From Hyperoodon ampullatus (lineage: Eukaryota > Chordata > Mammalia > Artiodactyla > Ziphiidae), in assembly GCA_949752795.1 (NCBI GenBank), contig OX457068.1:54712516-54776515 (forward strand): a stretch of DNA of 64,000 nucleotides. Direction: 5' to 3'. The position numbers were made by a program, and so were the translations under genes. Of the stretch, positions 37,663 to 49,500 are shown in pieces; the stretch's first letter is position 1, and every line of letters starts with the position of its first letter. The notes under the pieces were generated by a model. It did not search any database. It was not told the origin of the DNA and saw only the letters and a program-made list of their open reading frames with translations.

Positions 37663-38454
37663 GATACTTTTTTTTTTTTCTTTTTACATTGTTAGACATA
37701 AGTGTGAACTGGGTCTTCTTTGACTATTTATACAGGGAAAAATAAAATTGGAGAGGACAGAATGGAGAGAAGGGGCCTCAGTGAACAGCTGCTAGTCTTA
37801 CTGTTTGGCTTGGCAAAAATGTATGAGTTTCCCTTGGCTAAAGTGGATGTATAAAAGGTAATCATGTTTAAGCCATCTTGCCAGTACATGACCCCAAACA
37901 GCAGACCATTGGCCAAGAGGATTCCAACAGCAAAATGCTGTCAGCAGACCCACAGGGCCTGTGGAAAAGGAAGTCTTGGCGGTTACAGCACACTGGTTCA
38001 TCTGTATCAGGGATCTACACAGTGAGGAGTTCCAGTAGGATACCCCAAAAGTATAAGGAGAAAACTCCAAATAAAAGTTTAGTCCCATTTTTCAAATCAA
38101 AACACACATTACAAAACACAAGAAACAAAATGCATATGTACTCTAAAAACTAACTGGGGTATATTAGGCAGTAGGGCTTATTAGATAAAGTAAGAGATGG
38201 TCAAAGTGATGTCACTATACAGTTAGAGTGAAATACGAAATGGAAACTTAAAAGACTGACTGAACTGAGTCCAGCAAGAAAACAAATGTTACAAATCAGT
38301 ACATCAGATATTTAATCTTTTTATTCCTACTACGATGAAATGAGTATTTTGAACATGGTTCTGACCAATTATTTAGACTGACACTCTCACCTCTTAGTAT
38401 TTAACTAGTTTTATAATCTTCATCATATCACTGATATATAAAATGACCAGTGAT
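37663..38454. other. Unique sequence, no gene seen
   Basis: A T run lies at 37669-37679. Open stretches at 37798-38153 on both strands have no recognisable domain. Confidence 0.4.
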
Positions 38455-38650
38455 CTGTATATAAATATTTTAATGTGACAGATACTGCATAAAGTCCTTG
38501 TCATAGATTATATTATCTAATACTCAAAAATTATATGGGATGGGCATTATTATTCCCATATCATAGATGAGGAAACTGAGGTCCTGAAACTTTTAGTGAC
38601 TCATCAAGATCACAGCCATAGTATGTATCATAGGTTTACTCATTTTGTTG
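38455..38650 (-). mobile_element. MIR SINE, reverse
   Basis: 'attattcccatatcatagat' then 'gaggaaactgaggtcctgaa' and 'atcacagccatagtatgt' follow the reversed MIR core. Confidence 0.6.
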
Positions 38651-40089
38651 TCTAATTGAATAGACCTTTTTGAATTCCATTGTTTAAGAGCAGATCACTA
38701 AGATGGAAATGTTATTTTGCTTTTTCCTAAGGTTACGTCTTTGGACCTTGCTCACGATGGATGCCTCGTTTCTCTTCCTTAATCCTGAGGCAGCTGATGC
38801 TGTTGAGTAAAATCATCACACATCAAAGCAGTTTGAGAACACTACAAATGTGTGGTTATAGAACTTCATCTAGGCCCTCAAGGCTGCCAAAAGACTTATT
38901 AAGACATTTTAAAATAATTTAAATCCTTTTTAAAGATAACACTTTTTAAAATTGACACATGATTTTTAAAGTTCTTCAAAATGTTTTCCCCCACAACTTG
39001 AGAAGCTCCTACCAGTTTTTTCCTGAAGGAGCAATCAGTTTCAAAATGTGCCGGTTTCTCTTTATATTAGTGTTAGGGATTTTGAGCAAGGTTATTCAGG
39101 AGGGATAAATGGAAAGAGAAGGAAAAAATATGAAGCACGCTCCTTCTAGGATGAGGTCATTCTGCCCTCTTTGGTCCTGTATACTGTGTGGGTGTGGACA
39201 ACCCTAAATTTACAGCTTTAATTTATTATATAGATAAAGATATAAAATATTCATTTCTTTTTTAATGATTTAAAACAGTGAATGCTAACTGTGGAGCACA
39301 GAGCAAAAACATGTACAAGAAAATAAACTTCCTCCATAAACCGGATGTGCAGAGATAATCCATATTAGGAGCTGTAGGCAGCAAGGATGGATAAGGCGAC
39401 TACTTTCAGAAAGAGACACCTGGGTCTGATACAAGAGCTACATGAATAAACACCTATGAGTAGAATAGACACTTTGACTTTATGGTTGATACAAGCATTG
39501 TGTGTCAAGTGATTGCAAAGAAAGGTAAGTGAGTTTCTTTTTTGTTTTTGTTTGTGTGTGCATCCATGCACGTGTGCACGTGTGCACATGCACACAAAGA
39601 CAATTTCAAACTTTGAAAACCTGTCCTCCAGGTATACCCTTTTCTAGGAACAATGTTGTACCAAGAACTGTTCTAGTGTCAATAGAGGGAAGAAGTCATA
39701 TGAGTAGTGAAGGCAACATCTAAAGCACTTGGAAAGGGCCTAATTTTGTAGCATCAGCAACCAGATGACTGGTGATATCCTAAACATACTAGTTTCGACT
39801 GTAATTTCTCTTATTGGGGGAAAAATATATATGTATATATTTCCAACTGATTATAACACATTTCTTTAAAATGATAATGTCATACCAAAACTGGAAAAAT
39901 AGTCTCAAAAGTATTTACCAACATGTTTCCCTGAAGTGCAACCAATAAACAGCAGGAAAAAAATCACTTGGTGATATCAAGTTTAGACAAATTAAGCAGG
40001 CTTCTTTACTACAGCCATTCTCAGGATATTTAAAAGGCTAATGTGATTTCATGTTTGTTAGATGGGATATGACTCTTCCCAATGTGCTT
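38651..40089. other. Unique sequence, no gene seen
   Basis: It contains an alternating purine-pyrimidine run at 39553-39596 that is listed separately. No gene is recognised. Confidence 0.4.
39553..39596. repeat. Alternating purine-pyrimidine (Z-DNA-prone) run
   Basis: TG and CA steps alternate, with two 'gcacgtgtgcac'-like inverted units and only one or two breaks. Such runs can adopt left-handed DNA under supercoiling. Confidence 0.6.
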
Positions 40090-40235
40090 CTTGTTCATTT
40101 ATTATTCATTCAGCAAATATTGTTGTGTGCCTATTACATGTTAGGTGCCACTCCATGCTTTGGAGTACAGCAGGAAACAGGACAGACACACGGCCTCATA
40201 AATCCCACTCTGGTGGTAAGAAAGATGCTCAGCCA
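40090..40235 (-). mobile_element. L2 3' end, reverse
   Basis: 'tattcattcagcaaatattg', 'gtgcctattacatgttaggt' and 'cagcaggaaacaggacagac' follow the reversed L2 terminus. Confidence 0.55.
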
Positions 40236-41619
40236 ACAGGGAAGGGAACGGGACAGCTGCTTATCTTTCTGTATTGTTTCAAGCCAAGGAAAATGTTAAC
40301 TAGAGAAATATTTGCGAGATGAAGAGCAGGATTATCGGCAGGAAGCCAGGCATCTGTCTAACATTCTCTTTTCTGATAATTAACCATCATTTCCGTACTT
40401 TCTCATCTTCTTTGTATTGATCTTTCATCGTATAATGACCACAAATAGAAAAAGGAAGGCTTAATAACAAATACTAAAATGAATAAATAATTACAGCCAC
40501 TAATCTTCCTCAACCAACTGATTATTTGTTCAGTGATACTATTACATTAACGAGGTTTACATAATTTAAAAAGACATTGTCATGCCATTTTTATAGCTCT
40601 TTTCTATTTGTCCTTGCTTCTGATACCCTTTAAGAGCAATATAAAGATACGATTATTGCTGCATATGTAGGGACAGAGGCAATGCTTTTATACAGATAGA
40701 GGAGTAATTTAAACCCAAAATACACATCAACTTGGAATTTCAGATACTTTTTTACTTTACATTCCAATGTTTTAATCTATTTTATAATGAGTGTGATATT
40801 TCCTCCTTAACAAGTCTGATCTTATCACAAAATACCCCATTTATGTCTTCATTTGATGTTATTTTATAATCTATCTTTAGTCACCATATGAATATTTTTG
40901 ATAGTCATTGCCTATATATAAAATTCATTTTTAGTCCATTTTTTGTATTGTGAGAATATATTTTTTATTATGTTTTTTCAGTATACTTAAAAAAATAATT
41001 TCTAATGACTGGCCTTCAAGAATTGTTTGTGTGTTCCCTAAAGTAGAGCCTGGGTGGACAGAAACACAGCCCTTCATCTCTCCCACTCAGCTTGATACTG
41101 GCCATCAGGATCAGGAAGAAATCTTGTTAATCCAGAGAACACCTTTAGAAATATTTAGTAAAGCAAAGTAGGAATCACAGTTTTGAAAGAACTGTCTTAG
41201 GATCCAGTATACATAAAATACACTGTGAAAAAGGAATAAACAACTGTCATTTACTATTAAAAATCAACATATTTACTGAGTACCTACTATGTGCCAGGCA
41301 ATTTCTCTATCTCTTATGTTTCTTTCCCTGTGCACTAGCTTTGCCATTTCGCTTTCTTTCTCTTCTGACCAGTCATCATTGATTTTTTGAAGCCTGCAAT
41401 TTCACATAGCTCTAGTATGAACAGGGACAGTCTATCTTGGATCTCCTAGCCCCAAATTTACATAACATTTCAGCTGCATCTCAGAAATAAGCATGCTGAT
41501 TTTCCCAATTCTAAATTCCTGTCGGGGCATTTGATTGGAAAAGCGCAATTTTTTTTTTTTTTATTCTGCCCATGGGCCCCAAGTATGGTGATATACATAT
41601 AAATATAGATATTGACACT

Positions 41620-41677
<58 letters not shown>

Positions 41678-42904
41678 CATATATATCGACCACAGATCAT
41701 GACGGCAGGAGAACTCTGGACAGGAATTCTCCCTGAAAATAGTGGAAGAATTAACACCAATATATTAAGGTGCTTGGACTGAAAGTTACAGAAAGACTAG
41801 TGGCAGATTACCTGTGCCTTCAGGCAAGTAGCAAAATGACTTAATCTATTCCAAGCTTTACATCTAAAACCAACAACCAGAAAGTGAGAGATCATCTCAT
41901 TTGTGTAACGTTTTTAGGGACAAGGACAGCTTTGCCAAAAACAGCCCACCAGATTTCCTCTCATGTCTCATTGACCAGAGGTGGGTCCGAAGCACATTTT
42001 TAACACAACCATGGATATGAAAATGCCAGTTACTATGCCAAATACCATGATTGGCGGACAAGCCAGAATATGTTCCTGGAAGCAGAATGAAGTTTCATTC
42101 CCCTTCATCATTTGAGGAAATGGTGGGTAAAAATAGCATTAGAATTCTGTTAGAACAAGCAGCTTAAAATCTAATACTTCTTACCATGATATTCTGCCAT
42201 TAACTTTTCTCCTGCTTGGAATTAACACCAAGATAATACTTGGTGAATTCCTTAGGTGGACTGAGAGTCATGGAAAGCTAGCCGGATATGTGATCAGCCC
42301 AAGATTCATAATGTTATACTGGGTGTCTGCCTTTCATTGTAAATACTTACTGTGAGTGTGTGTGAATTTGCATATGCATAAGTGTATGTGCAAATATAGG
42401 GCATTTCCAAGCCCCTTTCTCATGAACACTCTAAAATCCCTCATGCAGCTACAAAATGTCCACAGGAAAAACTATTTTCATATAAATAAATAAAAATATG
42501 TAAAATGATGGTTTGAATAAAAGCTCCTCCATGGCTTGAGATTTGGTCTTATTTTGAAATGAGGTCAGCCTGGTTGGGTTTTGAATTTCAATAGAGATAT
42601 TTTGCATGGGTCTCTGAGTTTCACAAAGATATTGTAAATGTTGGGAAGAATAAGGCTCCTCACAGATGGTTGCAGGAATCACATTGGCAGAGTTGAAGGA
42701 AGTCAAGAAACAAATGCAAAATGAGGAGAACAAATACATATTTTCTTTCAGGGTTTTCAGAGAGCAGGAAAATAAAAGAAACACATGGAGATGGTCACAG
42801 AAGGCAGCTAACACTGCACCTCCAGAGCCAGCAGAACTCCTGGTGAAACCTGAGAGAAAGGCCCTGTGTATAGGAAGTGTGCTCTGGTGATCATAGGCAC
42901 AGTG
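40236..42904. other. AT-rich sequence, short L2-like scrap, no confirmed gene
   Basis: A short L2- or MIR-like scrap lies at 41265-41310 ('tactgagtacctactatgtg'). A TA repeat occupies 41622-41674. The longest open frame outside L1 overlaps the end of this block (42449-43000, minus; listed separately). Confidence 0.4.
41622..41674. repeat. TA dinucleotide repeat, about 53 bp
   Basis: An uninterrupted TA run. It is self-complementary and therefore able to extrude a cruciform. Confidence 0.95.
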
Positions 42905-43000
42905 TGGAGCAGTGACAAGGATGCTGTGCTGAGAATTTGATTTCCTGGGGTTTCGTCCTGTCTCTGCTACTATTGAATCTTTTGCATTTGGCCATGTCAT
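42449..43000 (-). other. 183-codon open frame of unknown status
   Basis: This is the longest open frame outside the L1 elements. The predicted chain is rich in S, F, L and T, ends with a hydrophobic stretch (about residues 165-180), and shows no domain that I recognise. Its first 30 or so codons lie inside a MIR relic (42905-43060), which argues against a conserved gene start. No splice-site pattern, CpG island or A tail supports it. Chance is the most likely explanation. Confidence 0.15.
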
Positions 43001-43060
43001 GGCCTATCTAGGAGCCAAGTTTTCTCAATTGTGAAATGAGGGCTGGGGGTGAGGATAGGA
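42905..43060 (+). mobile_element. MIR SINE, sense
   Basis: 'gtcctgtctctgctactatt', 'ttctcaattgtgaaatgagg' and a 'gaggatagga' equivalent follow the MIR core in the sense direction. Confidence 0.6.
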
Positions 43061-43577
43061 TGCTTCTCAGAACAAGCACAGTTCATGACAGAGATTGGGT
43101 CAGGGATCATGTATGCCTCCCTCTCCACACACACCATCGTTACCACATTAAGAGAGGGTCACTGAGGCTGCTGTATGCATATAATGGAGTTATGCATGCC
43201 AAGTTGTTTTTTTTTTTTTTTTTTGAACGGGTGCCCACAATATTGTTGGAGACCAAGGTCTTTGATAAATAAATAGAATATCACAAACCTTAACATAAAT
43301 GTGATGGGTCTTTTATATGTTCAAACTCTAAGGCAGCTGGAGAGAAATATGTCTTTTTATAACTACCCTATTGGAGAGGGGATCTTCAAAAGCCTCCAGA
43401 AAGATATTTGAAATTGCTTACACATGACCTTCCTGAAGGTTGTGATTCAGTAAGGTCTAAATTGGAGCCTGAAATCTGTTTATAAAGATCTTCCCATGCA
43501 ATTCTTTTGAGCTCCCCAGATGAGAATCCAAGACCTAAAGGAAAGATTATTTTTTTAATGAAAAGAATCTGCTGTGG
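43061..43577. other. Unique sequence, no gene seen
   Basis: It contains a T18 run at 43207-43224. No gene or named repeat is seen. Confidence 0.4.
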
Positions 43578-45149
43578 TTTTTTTTTTTTTGTTTTCTGTT
43601 TTTTGTTTTACACATATATACACTCTTTTTTTATATATTCTTTTTTCTTGGTTTATCACAAGATATTGAATATAGTTCCCTGTGTTATACATTAGGACCT
43701 TGTTGTTTATCCATTCTAAAAGTAGTAGTTTGCATCCACAAACCCCAAACTCCCAGTTCATCCCTTTCCTTCTGCTCATCCCCCTTGGCAACCACAACTC
43801 TGTTCTCTATGTCTAGCAGTCTGCTTCTGTTTTGTAGATAGGTTCATTTGGGCCATATTTTAGATTCCATATATAAGTTATTTTATATGGTATTTGTCTT
43901 CTCTTTCTGACTTACTTCACTTAGTATGATAATCTCTTGTTGCACCCATGTTGCTGGAAATGACATTATTTCATTCTTTTTTATGGTTGAGTAGTATTCT
44001 ATTGTATATATGTACCACATCTTCTTTATCCATTCATCTGTCAATGGACATTTAGCTTGTTTCCATGTTTTAGCTATTGTGAACAGTGCTGCTTTGAACA
44101 TAGGGATGCAAGTATCTTTTTGAATTACAGTTTTGTCCAGATATATGCCCAGGAGTTAGATTGCTGGGTCATATGGTAATTCTATTATTAGTTTTCTGAG
44201 GAACCTTCATACTATTTTCCATAGTGGCTGTACCAACTTACATTCCCACCAACAGTGTAGGAGTATTCCCTTTACTACACATCCTCTCCAGCATTTGTTA
44301 TTTGTAGAATTTTTAACGATGGCCATTCTGACTAGTGTGAGTTGTTACCTCATTGTAGTTAAGATTTGCATTTTGCTAATAATTAGTGATGTTGAGCATC
44401 TTTTCATGTGTCTACTGGCCATTCATATGTCTTCTTCGGAGAAATGTCTATTAAGGTCTTCTACCTATTTTTCAATTGGGTTTTTTTGTTGTTGTTGTTG
44501 AGTTGTATGAGCTGTGTGCATATTTTGGAGATTAAGCCCTTGTCTGTTGCATCATTTGCAAATATTTTCTCCCATTGCATAGGCTGTCTTTTTGTTTTTG
44601 GTTTTGGTTTTGGTTTCCTTTGCTGTGCAAAAGCTTGTAAGTTTGATTAGGTCCCATTTGTTTATTTTTGTTTTTATTTCTATTGCCTTGGGAGACTGAC
44701 CTAAGAAAATATTTGTACATGTTTTGTCAGAGAATGTTTTGCCTATGATCTCTTCTAGGAGTTTTATGGTGTCATGTCTTATGTTTAAGTCTTTAAGCTA
44801 TTTTGAATTTACTTTTGTGCATAATGTGATTGTGTGTTCTAACTTCATTGATTTACACACAGCTGTCTAACTTTCCCAACACCACTTGCTGAAGAGACTA
44901 TCTTTTCCCCATTTTATATTCTTGTCTCCTTTGTCAAAGATTAATTGACTATAGGTGTGTGGGTTTCTTTCTGGGCTCTCTATTCTGTTCCATTGATCTG
45001 TATACCTGTTTTTGTACAAATACCACACTGTTTGATTACTATAGCTTTGTAGTATTATCTGAAGTCTGAGGGAGTTATGCCTCCTGTTTTGTTTTGTTCT
45101 GTTTTTCCCCTCAGGATTGCTCTAGCAATTCTGGGTCTTTTATTGTTCC
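43578..45149 (-). mobile_element. 5'-truncated LINE-1, reverse orientation
   Basis: It starts at a T13 run (43578-43590, the reversed tail). It then carries the reversed 3' UTR and the C-terminal part of ORF2 and ends abruptly near 45149. On the minus strand 43883-44101 reads as the L1 ORF2 C terminus (AALFTIAKTWKQAKCP, then KKMWYIYTIEYYS). The copy is moderately diverged, older than the 55.65-kb element. No convincing target-site duplication was found. The plus-strand open stretches at 44295-44650 are antisense artefacts. Confidence 0.85.
43880..45149 (-). pseudogene. LINE-1 ORF2 C-terminal relic
   Basis: The reverse-transcriptase tail region and Cys-rich C terminus of L1 ORF2 survive as fragments in several frames. 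Only the last 70 or so codons (43883-44101) are open. The sequences reversed at 44171-44290 correspond to the '[11 protein letters not shown]' and 'LHCWWEC' segments of the family. The endonuclease and catalytic reverse-transcriptase blocks are missing because of 5' truncation, so it is non-functional. Confidence 0.8.
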
Positions 45150-45388
45150 ATAAAGAAAAGATGATTAACATGACTCAATTCTTCAAAAATTTGTTGCCAT
45201 TGACATTATCTGTCACTTCACTCCATAAAGCCACAGTGAAAATTCTTTAAAATTCAAGGCTAGGTTACAAAACATTATGTATAGCTTTAGCTATTATACT
45301 GTCTACTATACATAGTTAAGTAATATATACTTGAAAAACATATACTGATATATTTAAATGTGTTTCATTGGTGTTAAGATGATGAGCA

Positions 45389-45429
<41 letters not shown>

Positions 45430-46749
45430 AGTTCTAAGATATCTCAAAGTCAAATTTGACCTTGGTCATGACCATTATATAGATAAGTTTGGTTTCATAT
45501 CTTGTCTTTTCTCTTTCCTGGAGGCTGATTTTTTTTTATTGGTAATATAGTGTATTACTATTTCAAGTGTACATTTTACTATATATTTCTTTATTGCCTT
45601 AGTGGAAAACATAGGAGAGAAAAGGAAAAAAGAGAAAGGTGTAAGGACAATGAATGAAGGGGAGAAAAGATGTATTAAAATGGGGAGAAAGGAAGAGAGA
45701 GAAAAGGAAGATAGGAAAGCTAGAAGGCAAGAAGTCAAGAAGAAATAGATAGGCAGACTCATTCGAAGAGGAACTCTTCTGATCCTGGTGCTACAATGCA
45801 TTTGGAAGCACATCTGTTTGGGAAAGGAAAGGAACAAGTCATTTTTGGCAAAAGTGACGGGAGCTTCATGGATGAGAATCAGAATATGGAGTCAGAGGAC
45901 TCTTCATGTTCTAAGTTGTGAAGCTGTCAACACAGTTTTTCATAATTTTTATTGAATAGGCATGCTAAGATGTCTCCGTAAGAACCACTCCAATCAAGAA
46001 ATACAATATCTTCTAATTCTAGACAAGGCAAAGTTTAAGAAACACCAAAGATTTAGTGACTGGAACGATTGTTTCCTAGAAACATCCCTTCCATTTACTG
46101 AAATGATTTTGAATTAGGCCTGGTAGCTGCTTATCAACTGAAGTTTAACAGCAATATTGTTTTATTATAAAAATAAATATTGGAGAGAGAAAATTTGAAA
46201 ATCAGGTTCTCTAATACCATGTAAGTAATGACCCCAAAATGTCTTGATTTGCAAGAGGCCAGACTGTAGAAACTTTTATAACACCTCCCTGTCGTGTAGT
46301 TTCCCCAAGTCAGTTTTAAATAAATATAAAAGTGTGCAATCTGCCAGTTAATATTAATGTGCTCTTTTGCAGATGAGTTTGAAATAACATAGCACATCTG
46401 GGACTGGACTCATGACCTCTTTGATAGTGGTGATTCATTAAGTGGTCACTCCTTAAGACAGCAATATCTGCTTGAACAGCTATTAACATTTTGAGACCTT
46501 ACCTAGGTGTTTATTGCTTTTGAGTAGAAATCTTCATCATGGTCAGGTAAAGGCAGGTTGTTCCTGTGTGTCTGTCTGTGTCTGTGTCTGAGTGTAGAGA
46601 GTAGACATGGGGTGACTTGAGCTAAATTAAATAAATCTGGAATAATCCATCTGATGTAATAATGTAGGAGAGTTTGAATTGAGAGTAAGATAGGTTTTCA
46701 AATGAATCGTTAATAGGGCTCTTGTGCAGAACTTGAAGTCCACTCCGTA
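45150..46749. other. AT-rich sequence, no gene seen
   Basis: It contains a TA repeat (45391-45425) and a purine-rich GA stretch (about 45600-45750). The minus-strand open stretch at 45475-45837 (120 codons) is simply the complement of that purine tract (S, F and L rich) and not a gene. Confidence 0.45.
45391..45425. repeat. TA dinucleotide repeat
   Basis: About 35 bp of TA. Confidence 0.95.
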
Positions 46750-47570
46750 TTCATCCATTCAACACATTTTGGGGGACACACAGAACATTCTGGTTATTAT
46801 TTTAGGCATTGACACAATCATGTAGAGGACAAAAGAGAAAAAAAATCCCTGATGTCTTAGAAGCAGAAAATAAACAGTTGAGCAAATAAATGCAGAAAGT
46901 GCCTGGTGGTTAGAACGTGTTGGGACAAGGGAGAGAGGGTGAGACAAAGGTGACTCAGGTACATTAGACAGGGTTGTCAGGATAACCATCTCAGATAAAG
47001 GAAAATTTGACCAGAGACCTAAGAAAGTGAGGGAATATGTGATACATATATTGGGGGGAAAATATCCAGGAGGGAAAGCAGTAAATGAGAAGGACCCAAG
47101 GGAAGAGTGGGTTAGGCTCTTCAAGGAAGAGCAAAAAGGCCCAGCCTGTGGTAAAGAAAGATGGGGGGCTGAAAGGCTGTGGGAGGGATCACCCAGGTCC
47201 TTCTAGGCTTCTGGAAGGACCTTGGTATTGTCCTTATAGACAGTTTTAAGAGGAGAATGGACACGGTTCTGAGTTTTATTTTTGAAGGGTCACTCTGCCT
47301 AATGTGTAAAGATTGGACTGTAGGAGCAAAAAGAAAACATGCAGAAAGCAATTACAGAAAGGATTAAAATAAAATATTGGTATTGGGGAAGGGCGGAGGT
47401 AGGGAGAATGGTTGAATCCTCTATATATTTTAAAGGTAATGTCAAAGGATTTTCTGATAGATTGGATGTGGGATGTGAGATAAAGAATGAAGACAAGCGT
47501 AATTGGATAACTCCAACATTTTGCCTTTTTTTTTTTTGATGATCCAATTGCTAAATAATAAAGAATTTTC
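46750..47570 (-). mobile_element. LINE L2, reverse, reaching into ORF2
   Basis: The reversed L2 3' end ('catccattcaacacatttt', 'ctgatgtcttagaagcagaa') is followed by the reversed L2 coding tail. On the minus strand at about 47440-47555 one can read a weak version of the L2 ORF2 end (LTSHIQSIRKSFDITFKIYR). The minus-strand open stretches here (46759-47575) belong to this relic and are not host genes. Confidence 0.7.
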
Positions 47571-47879
47571 ACCAAAGCTTTGTCCTTTTAGGCAGTTGTA
47601 TTAGAACTGACATGCAGATAACTGTTAATGTTCCATGCGAGCATTAGTTTTCTTGTGAAATATTTTGATAATCTTTTGTATATATTTCTACCCAGCACAG
47701 GAATTCTCACTCACACACTCTTGATAGATGTTCATCCAAGCAAGTGCTTGAATGAATTAACCAGATTTTAAAATTGAATGGAAAAAAACTAGGTCTTATC
47801 TACCTTTTATCATGTAACCTAACTCACTTCTTCTCCCCTTTGATTTTCACAAATATGAAGAATTCTTCACTTTTATGAA

Positions 47880-48020
47880 GACCTACTTTTATAAGCATTT
47901 GAGTGTTTGGTCTGTGTCAGGTAGTTATCTCATTTACATGTCCTAGAAGCCTTTAATGTTAGACCTTATTATCACCCTATTATATAGGAAGAATCCAAGG
48001 CTTATAGAGTCATCCACCAT
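47880..48020 (-). mobile_element. MIR SINE, reverse
   Basis: 'gtctgtgtcaggtagttatc', 'ttattatcaccctattatat' and 'aggaagaatccaaggcttat' follow the reversed MIR. Confidence 0.5.
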
Positions 48021-48049
48021 ATAGAGCTTTTTGAAAAATATTTGCTTTA

Positions 48050-49470
48050 AATGTTGTGTGTGTATGTGTGAATTATAATGCATACAAAAAGTCATTACAA
48101 AACATGGATAATTTTATCACAACTTGATACATGTATCACAGTGTAAACACCTATGTAACCACTACAAAGATCAAGTCAAGAAATAGAACAGTACTCATAC
48201 CCTAAAAGCCCTCATATCCCTTTCAATTACTGCACTTTACCTCTTCCAAGGTTGTCATTAGACAAATGTTACAAAGTTACTTTATTTTTCTTTATCATTT
48301 TATCATGTAAGCATAGATCAGTAAACACTACAGTTAAGAGCTATATGCTTTGACATTTACATGGATCATATCTTACAACATGAACTATTTTGTGTCTGGC
48401 GTCTTTCCCTTAACATTATGTTTGTGAGGTTCATCCATGTTCTTAGACATAATTGTAGTTAATTTATTTTCTGTGCTTCCTGTTACTCCACTGTGTGACT
48501 TTATCACAAGGTATTATTCCATTCTACCATTAAAGGATGTTTGGATTTTTTTACTGTTTTCAACTACAGTGAAAATGCTGCTCCAAACATTTTTGGTACA
48601 TGTGTTTTGATGCAAATATGCAGTGATTTCTGCTGGGTGTATGCTTAGCAGTTGAGCTGGCAAGATAAAGGGAATATGTATTTCCAACTTTACTAGATGA
48701 CGCCAAACAGTTTGACAAAAGTTTTGCACTAATTTACACTCCCGCTAGCACTGTAGGAGAGATCCTAATGCAACATACCCTTGCTAATATTTTATTGTTA
48801 TTATTTTCAATTTTAGGTATTACATAAGAGCATAGCAATATCTCATTTTGATTTTAACTTTCAACCTTCCCTGACAGTAGTGACGTTGAACACTATTTTT
48901 TCCTACCTTCTACATTATCATTTCTGAAATACCAATTTAAATCCTTAGCTAACCTTTTTTTTTTTTTTTGATGGTTAATATTGTTCTTATTGATTTGTAG
49001 AATATATTCTGGATTTTTAAATATATTCTAAAATCAAGATATTCTTCAACTGTCATCTTCCGTGCAGTGGCTTGTTTTTATAAATCTTCTAATAACATTA
49101 TTTGATCAAATTTATCATTTTTTTTCCTCTAGGGTAGTGTTTTTTGACTCCCATTAAGAATTCAGACATTATTTCTTCATTAAGTGTTTGGTAGAATTAA
49201 GTCATGAAACCATCTGGGTTTTGAGGTTTCTTAAAATACTTCTTGTGTCCACTTGGATGAGTTGTGTTTTTCAATGATTTTTTCCATTTTATCTAAATTT
49301 AAAAATGTATTGGCATAAATGTACTTGGAATATTTTCATATGATTATTTTAATGTTTCTGGAATCTGTATTGATGTTCTCTTATTCCTGATATTGATTAT
49401 TGGTGTCTTCTCTCTTTTTGTTTTGATCAGATTCTCAAGGTATTTATTTATTGCTCTGTTAGTTTTGTCT
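48050..49470 (-). mobile_element. Ancient LINE-1 (L1M/HAL1-like), reverse
   Basis: 'aatgctgctccaaacatttt', 'acactcccgctagcactgta', 'agcaatatctcattttgatt' and later 'aaaccatctgggttttgagg' follow reversed L1 ORF2 over 1.4 kb, in order but strongly diverged. No reading frame is left. Confidence 0.6.
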
Positions 49471-49473
49471 CTA

Positions 49474-49500
49474 ACACACACACACACACACACACACACA
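49474..49500. repeat. CA dinucleotide repeat
   Basis: An AC run of 27 bases, followed by 'tgcgtgcaca'. Confidence 0.95.

Noticed and set aside
45475..45837. 120-codon minus-strand open frame with hydrophobic stretches
   Set aside because: It is the complement of a GA-rich tract at 45600-45750, so the apparent membrane segment is a composition artefact.
46759..47575. Several minus-strand frames of 76-121 codons
   Set aside because: They belong to a reversed L2 relic and not to a host gene.
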